Shown one piece after another: positions 35,884 to 45,655 of a stretch of DNA of 52,806 bases; positions within the stretch are counted from its first letter, which is position 1, and each line of letters opens with the position of its first letter. A program made the translations under genes and the position numbers. The notes under the pieces were generated by a model that was not told where the DNA came from, did no database searches, and saw only the letters and a list, made by a program, of their open reading frames with translations. Origin of the DNA: an uncultured Pelagibacteraceae bacterium (GTDB lineage: Bacteria; Pseudomonadota; Alphaproteobacteria; Pelagibacterales; Pelagibacteraceae); NCBI GenBank assembly GCA_902582605.1, contig CACHSP010000006.1, positions 1 through 52,806 of the forward strand, written 5' to 3'.

Positions 35884-37373
35884 TAAATTGTATTTTCTTT
35901 AATGAATTTATCTGCAGCTGACAAAATCAATTTTTTTCTATCAGTTTTCATCTTATCGAAAATTCTCACCATCATTGAAAGCCTTGGATTTTTTAAAAAA
36001 AACTTTCTATTTCGATCTATAAATCTCCAATAAAGCCCATCCATTATATTGCACCAATCACCCCTCTTAAAATCCATCATCTTCATAAAATAACTTGATC
36101 CACAAATGTATGGTTTAGTTGCAAATATTCCACCATCACTAAACAATCCCATTCCATAAACATTTGGAACCATCACCCAATCTGAGGAGTCCACAAACAT
36201 TTCCATAAACCACTTATAAACAATAGTGGGTTTGATCTCACATAGGTTCATTATGTTTGATAAAATCATAAGTCTTTCAATATGATGAGACCATCCATGA
36301 TTTAATGCGTTCTTTATTGCATAATCCAATGGTGGTAATCCAGTAGTGCCGTCATACCAGGATTTTTTCATCTTACGATTTTGTTTGAAAAAATTTCCTG
36401 TCTCCATTTCACTAGAATAACTTTGATAAATTCCTCTCATAAATTCTCTCCAACCAATTATTTGACGAACGTATCCCTCTAAAGAATTTAGTCTTATTTT
36501 TTTACTTTTATGAAATTCTAAAATTTTTTTAATTATAAATTCTGGAGTTATAAGACCTAAATTTACATATGGACTTAGTGCACTATGAAACAAAATATTA
36601 TCTTTTTGATCAACTGCATCCTCGTAATCACCAAATAAATTTGATTTTTCTTTAATGAAAAAATTTAAAAGCTTCAAAACATCATTGTGTTCTGTAGCAA
36701 ACCAGAAATTTTTGGTACTGCCAGGATGATCCTTAAATAGCTTTTCAACAATAGGTTTTAGCTTTTTAGTATGAGAAGTTTCATTCATTTTTGGAAATTT
36801 TGGGATTGAAATATTTTTTGGTAATTTATTTCTATTATCCTCATCAAAACTCCACTTACCTCCTGTAGGATTCCCATCAGCACCCATTAATATTCCAGAT
36901 TTTTTTCTGACATCTTTGTAGAAAGTTGCCATAAATGGTTTTTTGGATTTAGACAAATATTTTTTAAAATCCTCTCTTGAATTTAAAAACATTGGCGTCT
37001 GGATAATATTCCATTTTATTTTTTCTTTATTTACAAATTGATTAATTTTTTTTTCAAAAAACTTATCCTCAACTTCAAAACTGGATATTTCCTTAATCTT
37101 TTTTGTGCTAATTAATTTTTTAAGCTTTTTAAAATAACTTTCCTTAAATTCTTTATCCTCTATTTTTGAGTATTCTATTTTAAATTTATCTTTTTTAAGT
37201 ACATCTGCGTGAGATCGCATTGATGATAAAAATAGAAGAATTTTTTGTTTGTGATGTTTTTCATAAGTACAAAGCTCGTAATCTTCAGCCATGAAAAAAA
37301 GGTGGTCTTTTTTGAAGCGGTCTAGGTATTTTGATGGAAATAATTGATTGCCCAGTATAAAAAATAACTTCAT
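35883..37373 (-). CDS. FeS-BCP-type photolyase/cryptochrome with reduced cysteine set
   Basis: A 496-residue cryptochrome/photolyase-related protein of the class containing bacterial (6-4) photolyase PhrB. The N-terminal [34 protein letters not shown], the FAD-domain [44 protein letters not shown] and [14 protein letters not shown] are all present. PhrB uses four cysteines to hold a [4Fe-4S] cluster. Here only C378 (NLCEIKP) and C441 ([11 protein letters not shown]) align convincingly, plus an extra C424 (YICGSS); the paired CxxC is absent. Divergent from the SDR gene with a 27-base gap. Confidence 0.88.
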   Translation of the reverse strand: MKLFFILGNQLFPSKYLDRFKKDHLFFMAEDYELCTYEKHHKQKILLFLSSMRSHADVLKKDKFKIEYSKIEDKEFKESYFKKLKKLISTKKIKEISSFEVEDKFFEKKINQFVNKEKIKWNIIQTPMFLNSREDFKKYLSKSKKPFMATFYKDVRKKSGILMGADGNPTGGKWSFDEDNRNKLPKNISIPKFPKMNETSHTKKLKPIVEKLFKDHPGSTKNFWFATEHNDVLKLLNFFIKEKSNLFGDYEDAVDQKDNILFHSALSPYVNLGLITPEFIIKKILEFHKSKKIRLNSLEGYVRQIIGWREFMRGIYQSYSSEMETGNFFKQNRKMKKSWYDGTTGLPPLDYAIKNALNHGWSHHIERLMILSNIMNLCEIKPTIVYKWFMEMFVDSSDWVMVPNVYGMGLFSDGGIFATKPYICGSSYFMKMMDFKRGDWCNIMDGLYWRFIDRNRKFFLKNPRLSMMVRIFDKMKTDRKKLILSAADKFIKENTI

Positions 37374-37400
37374 AATTAAATATAACTAATTAAATTTTTT

Positions 37401-38111
37401 ATGTCAGAAAAATATCTTATTTTTGGTGCGACAGGTTCAATCGGATCAAGCTTGGCTGAACAATTAGTAAATTCTGGAAATAGTGTACATTTAGTAGGTA
37501 GAGATGAAAATGAGGTTAAAAATATTTCAGAGAGATTAGGGTGTTCTTTTACTATCGCAGATGTTTTGGAAGAGGGATTTATAGAAAAAGTTAAAAATGA
37601 TATTTCTGATGTAAAGGGTGTTGCTTATTGTGTTGGGTCAATTGACTTAAAACCTGTGAGAATGGTAACAGAACAAGATTTTGTAAAATGTATGAAATTA
37701 AATCTTTATTCTGCGGTTGAAGTTATTAAGGGTTATCAAGAGAGTTTGAAAAAAAATAAAGGCTCAATAGTTTTATTTTCAACTGTTGCTGCTCAAAGAG
37801 GATTTACCAATCACGCAATTATTGCATCAACAAAAGCAGCTGTTGAGGGTTTAACAGTCTCACTTGCAGCTGAATTTGCTCCAAACATAAGAGTGAATTG
37901 TATTGCGCCAAGCTTGACTAATTCAAAAATTGCTGAGCCCATGTTAAAGAATAAAGCCCTAGCAGATGGTATTGCAAAGGCCCATCCTTTAAAAAGATTG
38001 GGCGAAGGAAAAGACTCTGCCTCTTTAGCTAGATTTTTAATAACTGAAGATAGCTCTTGGATAACAGGTCAAATTATTGCAGTAGATGGTGGAAGATCTA
38101 AACTTTCATAA
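37401..38111 (+). CDS. Atypical short-chain dehydrogenase/reductase
   Basis: A 236-residue SDR with a Rossmann fold. The cofactor motif is FGATGSIGSSL (TGxxxGxG variant), the serine is about S127 (LFSTVAAQRG), and K145 is in ASTKAAVEG. The position normally held by catalytic Tyr (Y-x-x-x-K) is Ile141, so classical oxidoreductase chemistry is unlikely. The C-terminus (WITGQIIAVDGG) is normal. It is divergent from the FeS-BCP gene, and may share function with it. Confidence 0.88.
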   Translation: MSEKYLIFGATGSIGSSLAEQLVNSGNSVHLVGRDENEVKNISERLGCSFTIADVLEEGFIEKVKNDISDVKGVAYCVGSIDLKPVRMVTEQDFVKCMKLNLYSAVEVIKGYQESLKKNKGSIVLFSTVAAQRGFTNHAIIASTKAAVEGLTVSLAAEFAPNIRVNCIAPSLTNSKIAEPMLKNKALADGIAKAHPLKRLGEGKDSASLARFLITEDSSWITGQIIAVDGGRSKLS

Positions 38112-38112
38112 G

Positions 38113-39180
38113 GTGAAAAAGCTTTTTTTTGTAATTATATTTTTTATATTTTTTTCAACTAATTTATTTGCTCAAAATTTAAAATTTAAAAAACTAGTTG
38201 TTCTTAACGACCCATGGGGTTCGTCTTTTTTAAATAATAAAGAACTAATTATTACTGAAAAAGGTGGAAAAATTAAGATCATAGATATACGCCAAAAAAA
38301 AGCTGTTGAAATTGATCATAACCTAAATTTTCTAGAACACGGACAGGGTGGTCTTTTAGATATCTTATATAAAGATAATTTTATTTATGTTTCATATTCT
38401 GAAAACAGAGGTAATGGCAAAACAAGCACCTCTATCGCTAAAGCTATTTTTGATAAAAAAAAATTAGATTTTAAAAATATTTTTCAAGCTGAACCTCCTA
38501 TTGATTCTGGTTATCATTTTGGTTCAAGGTTAGCGATCAAAGATAATCACTTATTTGCCTCTGCTGGTGAAAGAGGTAAAGGCATGATTGCCCAAGACCC
38601 CTCAAAACATCCTGGAAGTATTATAAGAATTAAACTTGATGGAAGTATTCCAAATGATAATCCTAAATTTGTAGATAAGCCAGATTGGCTACCTGAAATT
38701 TATCAAATTGGTATCAGAAATCCTCAAGGTCTAACTTTATCATCATATGATGGTAAAATTTATATGAGCAACCATGGTGCCAAAGGTGGTGATTGGTTTG
38801 GTGAAGTAAAAAAAGGTGAAAATTATGGTTGGAAAATATTAGGCTGGGGAGGAAAAAATTATTCTGGGTTTCCTATTGGTCCAAAATGGAAACCTGGCTT
38901 TACAAAAGCAATACAATATTGGGTGCCTTCGATTGCAACAAGTGCAATTACAATTTATAAAGGAAACGAATTTAATGAATGGAATGGTCATGCATTAATT
39001 ACATCATTAAAAGATCAATCCTTAAGAAAACTAATCTTCAATGATTTGTCCAACATAAAAGAAGATGTAATTTTTAAAGATGAGATCGGACGAATTAGAG
39101 ATATCCAGGTTCATCCAAAAAATGGAAAAATTTACTTTTTGGCGAGTGATAACCTTTGGCTGATGGAGAAGGCTAAATAG
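38113..39180 (+). CDS. PQQ-dependent aldose sugar dehydrogenase (YliI-like)
   Basis: Secreted six-bladed propeller enzyme of the soluble glucose/sorbosone dehydrogenase family. I place the start at the GTG at 38113, two bases after the SDR stop, which gives VKKLFFVIIFF as a proper signal peptide; an upstream in-frame ATG at 38086 would add nine unneeded residues. Features: DPWGSSFL, HGQGGLLDI with the catalytic-type His, SGYHFGSRL, IGIRNPQGLTL and GENYGWKILGWG. It oxidises aldoses with PQQ and calcium; the organism would need PQQ from synthesis or the environment. Confidence 0.88.
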   Translation: MKKLFFVIIFFIFFSTNLFAQNLKFKKLVVLNDPWGSSFLNNKELIITEKGGKIKIIDIRQKKAVEIDHNLNFLEHGQGGLLDILYKDNFIYVSYSENRGNGKTSTSIAKAIFDKKKLDFKNIFQAEPPIDSGYHFGSRLAIKDNHLFASAGERGKGMIAQDPSKHPGSIIRIKLDGSIPNDNPKFVDKPDWLPEIYQIGIRNPQGLTLSSYDGKIYMSNHGAKGGDWFGEVKKGENYGWKILGWGGKNYSGFPIGPKWKPGFTKAIQYWVPSIATSAITIYKGNEFNEWNGHALITSLKDQSLRKLIFNDLSNIKEDVIFKDEIGRIRDIQVHPKNGKIYFLASDNLWLMEKAK

Positions 39181-39190
39181 ATCTTAGTGA

Positions 39191-41728
39191 TTATTGATTT
39201 CTTATAAGAGGATAAACCTTTGGATTTAAATATTTAATATTAGTTAATAATATTAATACCAACGTTACTAAACCAATGGATAAACCAAGATAAATCAAAA
39301 CTTTAAGATCAAACTTCCAGAATAACTCAAATATACTTTCAATAATAAATTTTGAACCAACTACAGCAAACAAAACTGCAATCATTATTACAGATATAAA
39401 AATAATCATAAATTCAATCAGCGAAGAAAAAACAATCTCTTTTCTTGAAAAACCTAAAATTTTAAAAACCAAATTTTGATATTCTCTTACTTTTCCTTGG
39501 ACCATTATTGCACTTGATATTACAATTAAACCAATGACGATAGTGACTGTTGAAATTACAATAACTGCTATGAAAACTTTATTTAAAACATTAGTTACTT
39601 TATTTAAATAATCTGCAATTTTAATCATTGATAAACTAGGGAAAATTTCAAGCATTTTTGTTTCATCAAATTTATTAAAATTATAGAACTTTGTTGTTGC
39701 TAAATATTCGTGAGGAATATTTTTTGCAAAGTCAGGGTTAAAAAGCATTGCAAAATTTATATTTAGATCTCTATAATCAACTTGTCTAAAGTTGACTATT
39801 TCACCATCAATTTCTCTACCATAGATATTTAAAGTAAATATATCCCCTAATTTAATATTAAAATCTTTTGCAACCTTAGCGTCTAATGATATCTGAAGTT
39901 GATTTGGTTTAGACAAATCCCACCACTTACCATCAATAATTAGATTATCCTCAGGAACTTCTGTTGTCCAAGATGATCTCCGCTCACTACCTATAACCCA
40001 ATAACTATCATTTTCAGGTGTAATATATGTGTTTGGATTTATACCATTAATTTTAACTATTCCTGAAGAAACCATTGGCACAATTTCAATATCTGCACGA
40101 GGATCCATTGATAAAATTCTTTGTTCAAACTTTTCACGCTCTCCATTTTGAATACCTACAAAAAAATAATCGGGAGCGATGTCGGGTATTGATTTTACTA
40201 TCTCTCTTTTAAAATTAGTTCCAACTAATGCCAAGGTCAAAAGTAATGTAACACCAAGGCCTAAAGACATAATTGTTATAGGTGTAATACTTTTTGATTG
40301 TGTAATATTTTTAATAGATACTTTTAAAGGAGTGTTTGAATTAAATTTAAACTTTTTTAAAGAAAATATAATTAACTTTGAAAGTAAAAAAAAGATAATC
40401 AAACAAATAAAAAATGCCCCAAAATACCCAAGACTATAAACAAGATTTTCTGATCTATAAGTAAATATTAAAATCAAAATCGATAACATTATAATACTCA
40501 TTCCAATTAATTTTTTTGAATAATAAAATTGTAAGTTTTGAAATACATTTCTAAATAGACTTGAAGCTTTGACTTGATCGATAGAACTAATTGTAGGAAT
40601 CGAAAAAATTATTAAAACTAATAAACCTATTAAAAATATTTTTAAAAAATTAAAAAAAGAAAAAAATAAATCTATATTAAGTCCAAAGCTACTGGACAAA
40701 TATTTGTCTGCTAATGGCACAATTAATAAACTACTTAAATATGCTGAAATAGAAATTATAAATAATAATATTATCAATTGAAGATAATAAAGTTTTTTAA
40801 TATTACCGGAATAGAAACCTAAGGACTTTCTTACTGCTATAGACAAATTATTTTGATTTATAAAAGACAAAAGAGTATTAGCAATACCAATACCAGCAAT
40901 AAGCATAGCACTTATTGAGACAAGGGATAAAAATTGTGAAAAGTTACCAATTACTCTTTTTAATCCACTTGCTGCATTTTCTGGATATCTAATTTTTACC
41001 TTTTGATCGTCTTTAAAAATACTTTCGATTTTTTTTATGATTATTTCTGGGTTATCATTGTCATTAAATTTTACTTTGTATTCATAATTTAAAAAATTTC
41101 CTATTCCATTAAGTTTTAAGATATCCAAAGTTTGTTTACCTGTTAAAACCCAATCTCCAAAAGTCACAAATCCACTTACATCTGGAACAGATCTTACCTT
41201 ACCAATAACAAGAAATTCTTGATCTTGAATTTTTACAATTTCATTTGTTTTGATATTTAAGGTTTTTGATAAACTCTCATTAATTAAAATTGTATAAGGT
41301 TCAGTTTGCATTCTTTCATAGGCATCAGCAGGTTCATAAGTTACTTCACCATATAAAGGATATTTTTGGTCAACTGTTTTTATTCTAGTGAATAAAGATT
41401 TATTTTTCTCTCGATTTGTTGTCGAAAGCATTGTGCTGAATTCAACCATCTCTGATATAGTTGTAAATTCTTCAACTTTATTTAATAAATCTATATTTCC
41501 TTTATTTCTATTATAATCAATTTCTAAGTCTCCACCTAAAAGCTCTTTAGCATTTTCTTTGAGTTCTTTTTCAAAACTATCTTCAATAGTGAATATTGCA
41601 CTTAATATAAAAAGACTGATGAACAGGGTGATGATTATACTAGAGATTTTTTTATAGTTCCTTTTTAAATCTCGCAGAGCATATATTAAGATAAACTTGT
41701 AATGATAAAAATTATTTAATTTTTCCAT
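39191..41728 (-). CDS. ybbP: ABC exporter permease (FtsX-like, YbbP type)
   Basis: Large membrane protein with 9-10 helices and two FtsX domains, matched to the upstream YbbA-like ATPase. The first helix is near residues 22-44, then a large periplasmic domain (containing RTVDQKYPLYGEVT-like sequence), and the C-terminal MVQGKVREYQNLVFKILGFSRKE. I take ATG at 41726-41728 (MEKLNNF), overlapping ybbA by 17 bases, rather than an earlier start inside it. Family role: unknown lipophilic or toxic compound export, linked to TesA-type esterase. Confidence 0.88.
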   Translation of the reverse strand: MEKLNNFYHYKFILIYALRDLKRNYKKISSIIITLFISLFILSAIFTIEDSFEKELKENAKELLGGDLEIDYNRNKGNIDLLNKVEEFTTISEMVEFSTMLSTTNREKNKSLFTRIKTVDQKYPLYGEVTYEPADAYERMQTEPYTILINESLSKTLNIKTNEIVKIQDQEFLVIGKVRSVPDVSGFVTFGDWVLTGKQTLDILKLNGIGNFLNYEYKVKFNDNDNPEIIIKKIESIFKDDQKVKIRYPENAASGLKRVIGNFSQFLSLVSISAMLIAGIGIANTLLSFINQNNLSIAVRKSLGFYSGNIKKLYYLQLIILLFIISISAYLSSLLIVPLADKYLSSSFGLNIDLFFSFFNFLKIFLIGLLVLIIFSIPTISSIDQVKASSLFRNVFQNLQFYYSKKLIGMSIIMLSILILIFTYRSENLVYSLGYFGAFFICLIIFFLLSKLIIFSLKKFKFNSNTPLKVSIKNITQSKSITPITIMSLGLGVTLLLTLALVGTNFKREIVKSIPDIAPDYFFVGIQNGEREKFEQRILSMDPRADIEIVPMVSSGIVKINGINPNTYITPENDSYWVIGSERRSSWTTEVPEDNLIIDGKWWDLSKPNQLQISLDAKVAKDFNIKLGDIFTLNIYGREIDGEIVNFRQVDYRDLNINFAMLFNPDFAKNIPHEYLATTKFYNFNKFDETKMLEIFPSLSMIKIADYLNKVTNVLNKVFIAVIVISTVTIVIGLIVISSAIMVQGKVREYQNLVFKILGFSRKEIVFSSLIEFMIIFISVIMIAVLFAVVGSKFIIESIFELFWKFDLKVLIYLGLSIGLVTLVLILLTNIKYLNPKVYPLIRNQ

Positions 41729-42377
41729 CTTTAATTTTAATTTTTCTACTTGCGCGGTTAGCAAGTTTTGTGTCGTGTGTTACCATAATTAATGAAGAAC
41801 CTTCCTCTTTAACATAACTAAATAAAATTTTAGAAATCATATCAGAATTTTCTGTATCTAAATTTCCTGTAGGTTCATCAGCCAGAATTAGCTCTGGCTT
41901 CATAGCAATAGCTCTCGCGATAGCGACACGCTGTTGTTCTCCTCCAGATAACTGACTGGGTAAATTATTTAGTCGATGTTTTAAGCCAAATCTATCTAAA
42001 AGAGATTTGGCCTCTTTCTCAGGATTTTTGAATTTATTTAATTCAAGAATTAAGGTTACATTTTCCAGGGCTGTATAATTTGGAATTAAATAAAAAGACT
42101 GAAAAATTATACCAATATTTTTTTTTCTGATTTTTGATACTTCATCCTCACTTAATTTTGTAATTTCGTGGTCTTGAAAGTATATCTTGCCTGAAGTTGG
42201 ACGCTCTAAACCGCCAATTAACATGATTAAACTTGTTTTTCCTGAACCACTCTCACCTACTATTGAAATAGTTTCTTTTTTTTTTGTGGTCAAATTTATA
42301 TCTTTTAAAACACTGATATTATCTTTACCAGTTTGGTATTTAAGATTTATTTTTTTTAATTTAAGAAGAGTACTCAT
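41712..42377 (-). CDS. ybbA: ABC transporter ATPase (YbbA/LolD type)
   Basis: ATP-binding subunit with Walker [12 protein letters not shown]-loop FQSFYLIPN, signature [14 protein letters not shown], Walker [13 protein letters not shown] and the switch His in MVTHDT. It pairs with the permease gene that follows. The family start [12 protein letters not shown] puts ATG at 42375-42377, overlapping the divergent tesA ATG (42376-42378). An upstream ATG at 42425 would add a hydrophobic stretch that belongs to the antisense tesA region. Confidence 0.94.
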   Translation of the reverse strand: MSTLLKLKKINLKYQTGKDNISVLKDINLTTKKKETISIVGESGSGKTSLIMLIGGLERPTSGKIYFQDHEITKLSEDEVSKIRKKNIGIIFQSFYLIPNYTALENVTLILELNKFKNPEKEAKSLLDRFGLKHRLNNLPSQLSGGEQQRVAIARAIAMKPELILADEPTGNLDTENSDMISKILFSYVKEEGSSLIMVTHDTKLANRASRKIKIKDGKIK

Positions 42378-42996
42378 GAGCAAAAGTTTTATTATTAAAA
42401 TAATTATTATCTGTCTACTAACCATTAATGCATATGCAATCGAAAAGATCGTATTATTTGGTGATAGTTTAATGGCTGGTTATGGTTTGTCTGATGACAA
42501 TAGTTTACCAGTGGTTTTAGAAGAGAATTTAGAAGCCAAGGGTTACAATATTGAGATTATTGATGGCAGTGTTTCTGGTAGTACATCGTCAGGGGGATTA
42601 AATAGAGCTGATTGGACTTTAAGTGAGCCAGATATAGATCTTATAATTTTATGCTTAGGGGCTAATGACATGTTAAGAGGCATCCAACCAAAAGAGACAA
42701 AAAGTAATTTAGAAAAAATTATAAAAATTGCTCAAGGTAAAAATATTGAAATTATCCTAGCTGGGATGATTGCTCCAACCTCACATGGTTTTTCTTATAA
42801 AAAAAAATTTGACAAAATTTTTCCTGATTTAGCCAAAAAATTTAAAATAGAGCTTATTCCTTTTTTACTTGAGGGAGTGGCTATGAGGCCAGAGTTTAAT
42901 CTAAGTGATGGTATACATCCAAATGAAAAAGGTACCATAATAATAAGTAGAACTTTAGAGGAGATAATTATAAAAACTAACAATAAAAAAAATTAG
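42376..42996 (+). CDS. tesA: GDSL esterase TesA (arylesterase/lysophospholipase)
   Basis: Periplasmic SGNH hydrolase of 206 residues with a signal peptide ([21 protein letters not shown]). Block I is FGDSLMAGYGLS with nucleophile Ser, block III GANDMLRG, block V DGIHPNEKG with Asp and His, so the triad is complete. The frame is open further upstream, but only the ATG at 42376 gives a signal peptide and it has an AGAAGAG ribosome site six bases before. The start codon shares two bases with that of ybbA. Confidence 0.95.
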   Translation: MSKSFIIKIIIICLLTINAYAIEKIVLFGDSLMAGYGLSDDNSLPVVLEENLEAKGYNIEIIDGSVSGSTSSGGLNRADWTLSEPDIDLIILCLGANDMLRGIQPKETKSNLEKIIKIAQGKNIEIILAGMIAPTSHGFSYKKKFDKIFPDLAKKFKIELIPFLLEGVAMRPEFNLSDGIHPNEKGTIIISRTLEEIIIKTNNKKN

Positions 42997-43001
42997 TTTT
43001 A

Positions 43002-44006
43002 GTGGAAAAAAAGCCTTATCACCATTTACCAGACGGTACTTTTAGAAATCCTGAAGGTTCACCAAAACCAGATCCTAATATTAAATGGTCTTTTAAAATT
43101 TTTAATAGAGAGAAAAAAAAGCTTGATATGACAGTTCCCAAAGAACATGTTATTGAAAGAGAGAAAGTTTTAATAGACTTAAAAAAGTTTCAAAAAGACG
43201 ATTATGTAGCATGGATTGGCCATGCAACATTTTTAATTAAGCTTGGTGAAACAACAATTATTACAGATCCAGTATTTTCAAAAAATGCTGGGCCGCTAAT
43301 TTTTGGGCCAAAGAGATTTACCAAACCAGCACTAAAATTAAACGAAATTCCACAAACAGATATTTTTTTACTCACCCATAATCATTATGATCATCAAGAT
43401 ATGATGACGATCCGAAGATTTCCTTTTAAAAATTCTAAAGTTTTACTTCCATTAAAACTTGGTAAATATTTTACCAGAAATGGTTATAGCAATGTGAATG
43501 AAATGGACTGGTATGATAAAATTGAAATAAATAAAAATTTAAAAATTACTTTTTTACCTGCTGTGCATTGGTCAAAAAGAAGTCTAACAGATACTAATAA
43601 AACTTTATGGGGAAATTTTTTGATCGAATATAAAGATATTAAGTTATTATTTGGTTGTGACACCGGAGTAGGAAATATTTATAAAGATATAGGTAATAAG
43701 TATGGTCCAATTGATCTTACATTTATAAATATTGGTGCCTATAATTTTTATCCAATAATGCCTTATAAAGATAAGTCGGTTTATCACACAAATCCGGAAG
43801 AAGCTTTAGAGGTTGCAAAAAATTTAAAGAGTAAAAAAGTGATTGGAATGCATTGGGGCACATTTGTTTTATCCCTAGAACCAATCATGGAGCCACCTGT
43901 AAGATTTAAAGCTGGAGCGGAAAAATATGGATTTAAAAAAGAAGATGCAATTATTTATAAAATAGGTGAATTTGGATCTTTAAAAAAATTACTCGATTAT
44001 AATTAA
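43002..44006 (+). CDS. MBL-fold metallohydrolase (NAPE-PLD/UlaG-like)
   Basis: A 334-residue metallo-beta-lactamase-fold protein. The binuclear-metal motif THNHYDHQD is near residue 126, with additional ligands in PAVHWSKRS, LLFGCDTGVG and GMHWGTF; AWIGHATFLIKLG and DPVFSKNAGPL are typical of the N-acyl-phosphatidylethanolamine phospholipase D branch. The start is a GTG at 43002, five bases after tesA. Its stop shares TTAA with the convergent SHOCT gene. Phospholipid hydrolysis is possible but not shown. Confidence 0.88.
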   Translation: MEKKPYHHLPDGTFRNPEGSPKPDPNIKWSFKIFNREKKKLDMTVPKEHVIEREKVLIDLKKFQKDDYVAWIGHATFLIKLGETTIITDPVFSKNAGPLIFGPKRFTKPALKLNEIPQTDIFLLTHNHYDHQDMMTIRRFPFKNSKVLLPLKLGKYFTRNGYSNVNEMDWYDKIEINKNLKITFLPAVHWSKRSLTDTNKTLWGNFLIEYKDIKLLFGCDTGVGNIYKDIGNKYGPIDLTFINIGAYNFYPIMPYKDKSVYHTNPEEALEVAKNLKSKKVIGMHWGTFVLSLEPIMEPPVRFKAGAEKYGFKKEDAIIYKIGEFGSLKKLLDYN

Positions 44007-44269
44007 TTATCTAAAATTTTCTTTTTAGCTTTTTTAAATTCATCTTCTGTTAAAACACCATCTTTAAGGAGTTGATTTAATTTATTCAATTCATCTGTTA
44101 ACTTATCATTATTATCAGATAAGTTATCTTCATGGTCCTGATCTTCTAAACTCTCATTAGATTTATTTTCTCTTTTGGCCTCAAAACCTTTCATGATAGC
44201 TGTTCCACCCAAGTAAAGGACAAATGCTAAAATTGGTATCGCTAATCCAAAAAAAATTATTTTTTCCAC
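44003..44269 (-). CDS. SHOCT-domain membrane protein
   Basis: An 88-residue protein with an N-terminal helix (FFGLAIPILAFVLYLGG), an acidic linker (EDQDHEDNLSDNND) and a C-terminal SHOCT motif (LLKDGVLTEDEFKKAKKKI). SHOCT motifs often occur at the ends of membrane or nucleic-acid proteins. It follows the small membrane gene by three bases. Confidence 0.82.
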   Translation of the reverse strand: MEKIIFFGLAIPILAFVLYLGGTAIMKGFEAKRENKSNESLEDQDHEDNLSDNNDKLTDELNKLNQLLKDGVLTEDEFKKAKKKILDN

Positions 44270-44272
44270 AAT

Positions 44273-44476
44273 TTAATCCTCATCATCTTCTCTCCAATTC
44301 TTTTCATACATTAACCAAGCAGCATAAATTACTGAAAATGTTCCAACTATCATACCATAATCAAATCCAGTTTGTTTATCATATAAATACCAACCTAATT
44401 GTGTCGCGCCAATTGGTGGAACTGTCAGTATGAGCATAAGAAGTGCAATTCTAAAGGGGTATCTAGGTTTTTTCAT
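44273..44476 (-). CDS. Small membrane protein
   Basis: A 67-residue protein with two helices (RIALLMLILTVPPIG and YGMIVGTFSVIYAAWLMY), followed by a charged NWREDDED end. Family unknown. It sits between folD and the SHOCT gene, close to both. Confidence 0.7.
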   Translation of the reverse strand: MKKPRYPFRIALLMLILTVPPIGATQLGWYLYDKQTGFDYGMIVGTFSVIYAAWLMYEKNWREDDED

Positions 44477-44513
44477 AACCTATCTTATCAAAAAAAATTT
44501 ATGGAATTCAATA

Positions 44514-45359
44514 TTATACTTGCGATCTTTTGAAACATTCAATCGTATTTTTTAGCAAGCAAGCGATTGTCATTGGACCAACTCCACCAGGAACAGGCGT
44601 GAGTGCTTTAGCATTTTTTGAAACTTCATCAAATGCAACATCACCAACGATACCTTTCTCAGTTTTATTAATTCCAACATCGATCACGATAGTATTTTTT
44701 TTAACCCAATCACCTTTGACTAACTCGGGAATACCAACAGCTGCAATAATAATATCAGCTTCTAAACACTCTGCTTTTAAATCTTTTGTTTTAGAGTGTG
44801 TTATAGTAACAGTGCAATTTTCTTTTAGTAAAAGTTGAGTCATTGGTTTACCATTTAAGTTAGACCGACCAACAACAACTGCTTTTTTACCATTTAAGTT
44901 AGGTTCTATCTTTTTAATTAATAAATAACATCCTAATGGTGTGCATGGAACGGAACTCTCATAACCTGATGAAAGATTTCCAACATTCATTGGATGAAAT
45001 CCATCTACGTCTTTTGATGGGTCAATCGCTTCAATAATTTTTTGTTTATCAATATGTTTTGGTAATGGTAATTGAACTAAAATACCAGACACAGAGTTAT
45101 CTTTATTTAATTCATCTATCTTCTCTAAAATGACTTTTTCTTCAACACTATCTGGATATTTAATTACATCTGATTTAAGTCCAACTTCAACAGCAGATTT
45201 TTCTTTGTTTCGAACGTAAATCTGACTAGGGGTTAAATCTCCGATCAAAATTACTGTTAAACCTGGAACTTTGTTATACTTGACTTTAAGATCAGATACT
45301 TCTTTTTTAAGCTGTTCCCTTAATAATGCTGCTTCTTTTTTTCCATCAATTAAAATCAT
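44514..45359 (-). CDS. folD: Bifunctional methylenetetrahydrofolate dehydrogenase/cyclohydrolase
   Basis: FolD interconverts 5,10-methylene- and 10-formyl-THF. The family start MILIDGKKEA sets the ATG at 45357-45359, five bases after the yggT stop; an upstream start would run into yggT. Motifs are GDLTPSQIYVRNKEK with catalytic Tyr and Lys, PLPKHIDKQKI, DGFHPMNVGNL, PCTPLGC and VVVGRSNLNGKPM, and PVPGGVGPMT. NADP use is expected. Confidence 0.96.
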   Translation of the reverse strand: MILIDGKKEAALLREQLKKEVSDLKVKYNKVPGLTVILIGDLTPSQIYVRNKEKSAVEVGLKSDVIKYPDSVEEKVILEKIDELNKDNSVSGILVQLPLPKHIDKQKIIEAIDPSKDVDGFHPMNVGNLSSGYESSVPCTPLGCYLLIKKIEPNLNGKKAVVVGRSNLNGKPMTQLLLKENCTVTITHSKTKDLKAECLEADIIIAAVGIPELVKGDWVKKNTIVIDVGINKTEKGIVGDVAFDEVSKNAKALTPVPGGVGPMTIACLLKNTIECFKRSQV

Positions 45360-45364
45360 AAATT

Positions 45365-45655
45365 CTAGAATATCATTGGTGCGATGTAGAGTTTCATACA
45401 CATTTCTATAAACCAAATCAATAGCAGTAAAATAATTGGAGAAATGTCCAACGCTCCCAAATTTGGCAAAAATCGTCTTATTCTTCTTAAAAATGGTTCT
45501 GTTAATCTGTAAGTAAAATCTAAAACTGCATAAACAAATCTGTTTTGAGTATTCAATACATTAAAAGCGATTAACCAGCTGATAATAACATTGGCTATCA
45601 CTACATAAGAATAAAGTTTTAATAATTGTAAAACTAAATAAAAGATAGCAATCAT
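45365..45655 (-). CDS. YggT family membrane protein
   Basis: A 96-residue protein with two helices (about residues 8-30 and 72-90) separated by a basic loop with TEPFLRRIRRFLP and GALDISPIILLLLIWF. YggT proteins are tied to osmotic tolerance or cell division in various bacteria. The ATG overlaps the mscS stop by four bases. Confidence 0.88.
   Translation of the reverse strand: MIAIFYLVLQLLKLYSYVVIANVIISWLIAFNVLNTQNRFVYAVLDFTYRLTEPFLRRIRRFLPNLGALDISPIILLLLIWFIEMCMKLYIAPMIF

Noticed and set aside
38086..38112. Upstream ATG for the sugar dehydrogenase
   Set aside because: It overlaps the SDR gene end and places nine charged residues before a clear signal peptide.
42187..42375. An extended tesA start 63 codons upstream
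   Set aside because: It would lie wholly antisense to ybbA and would bury the signal peptide.
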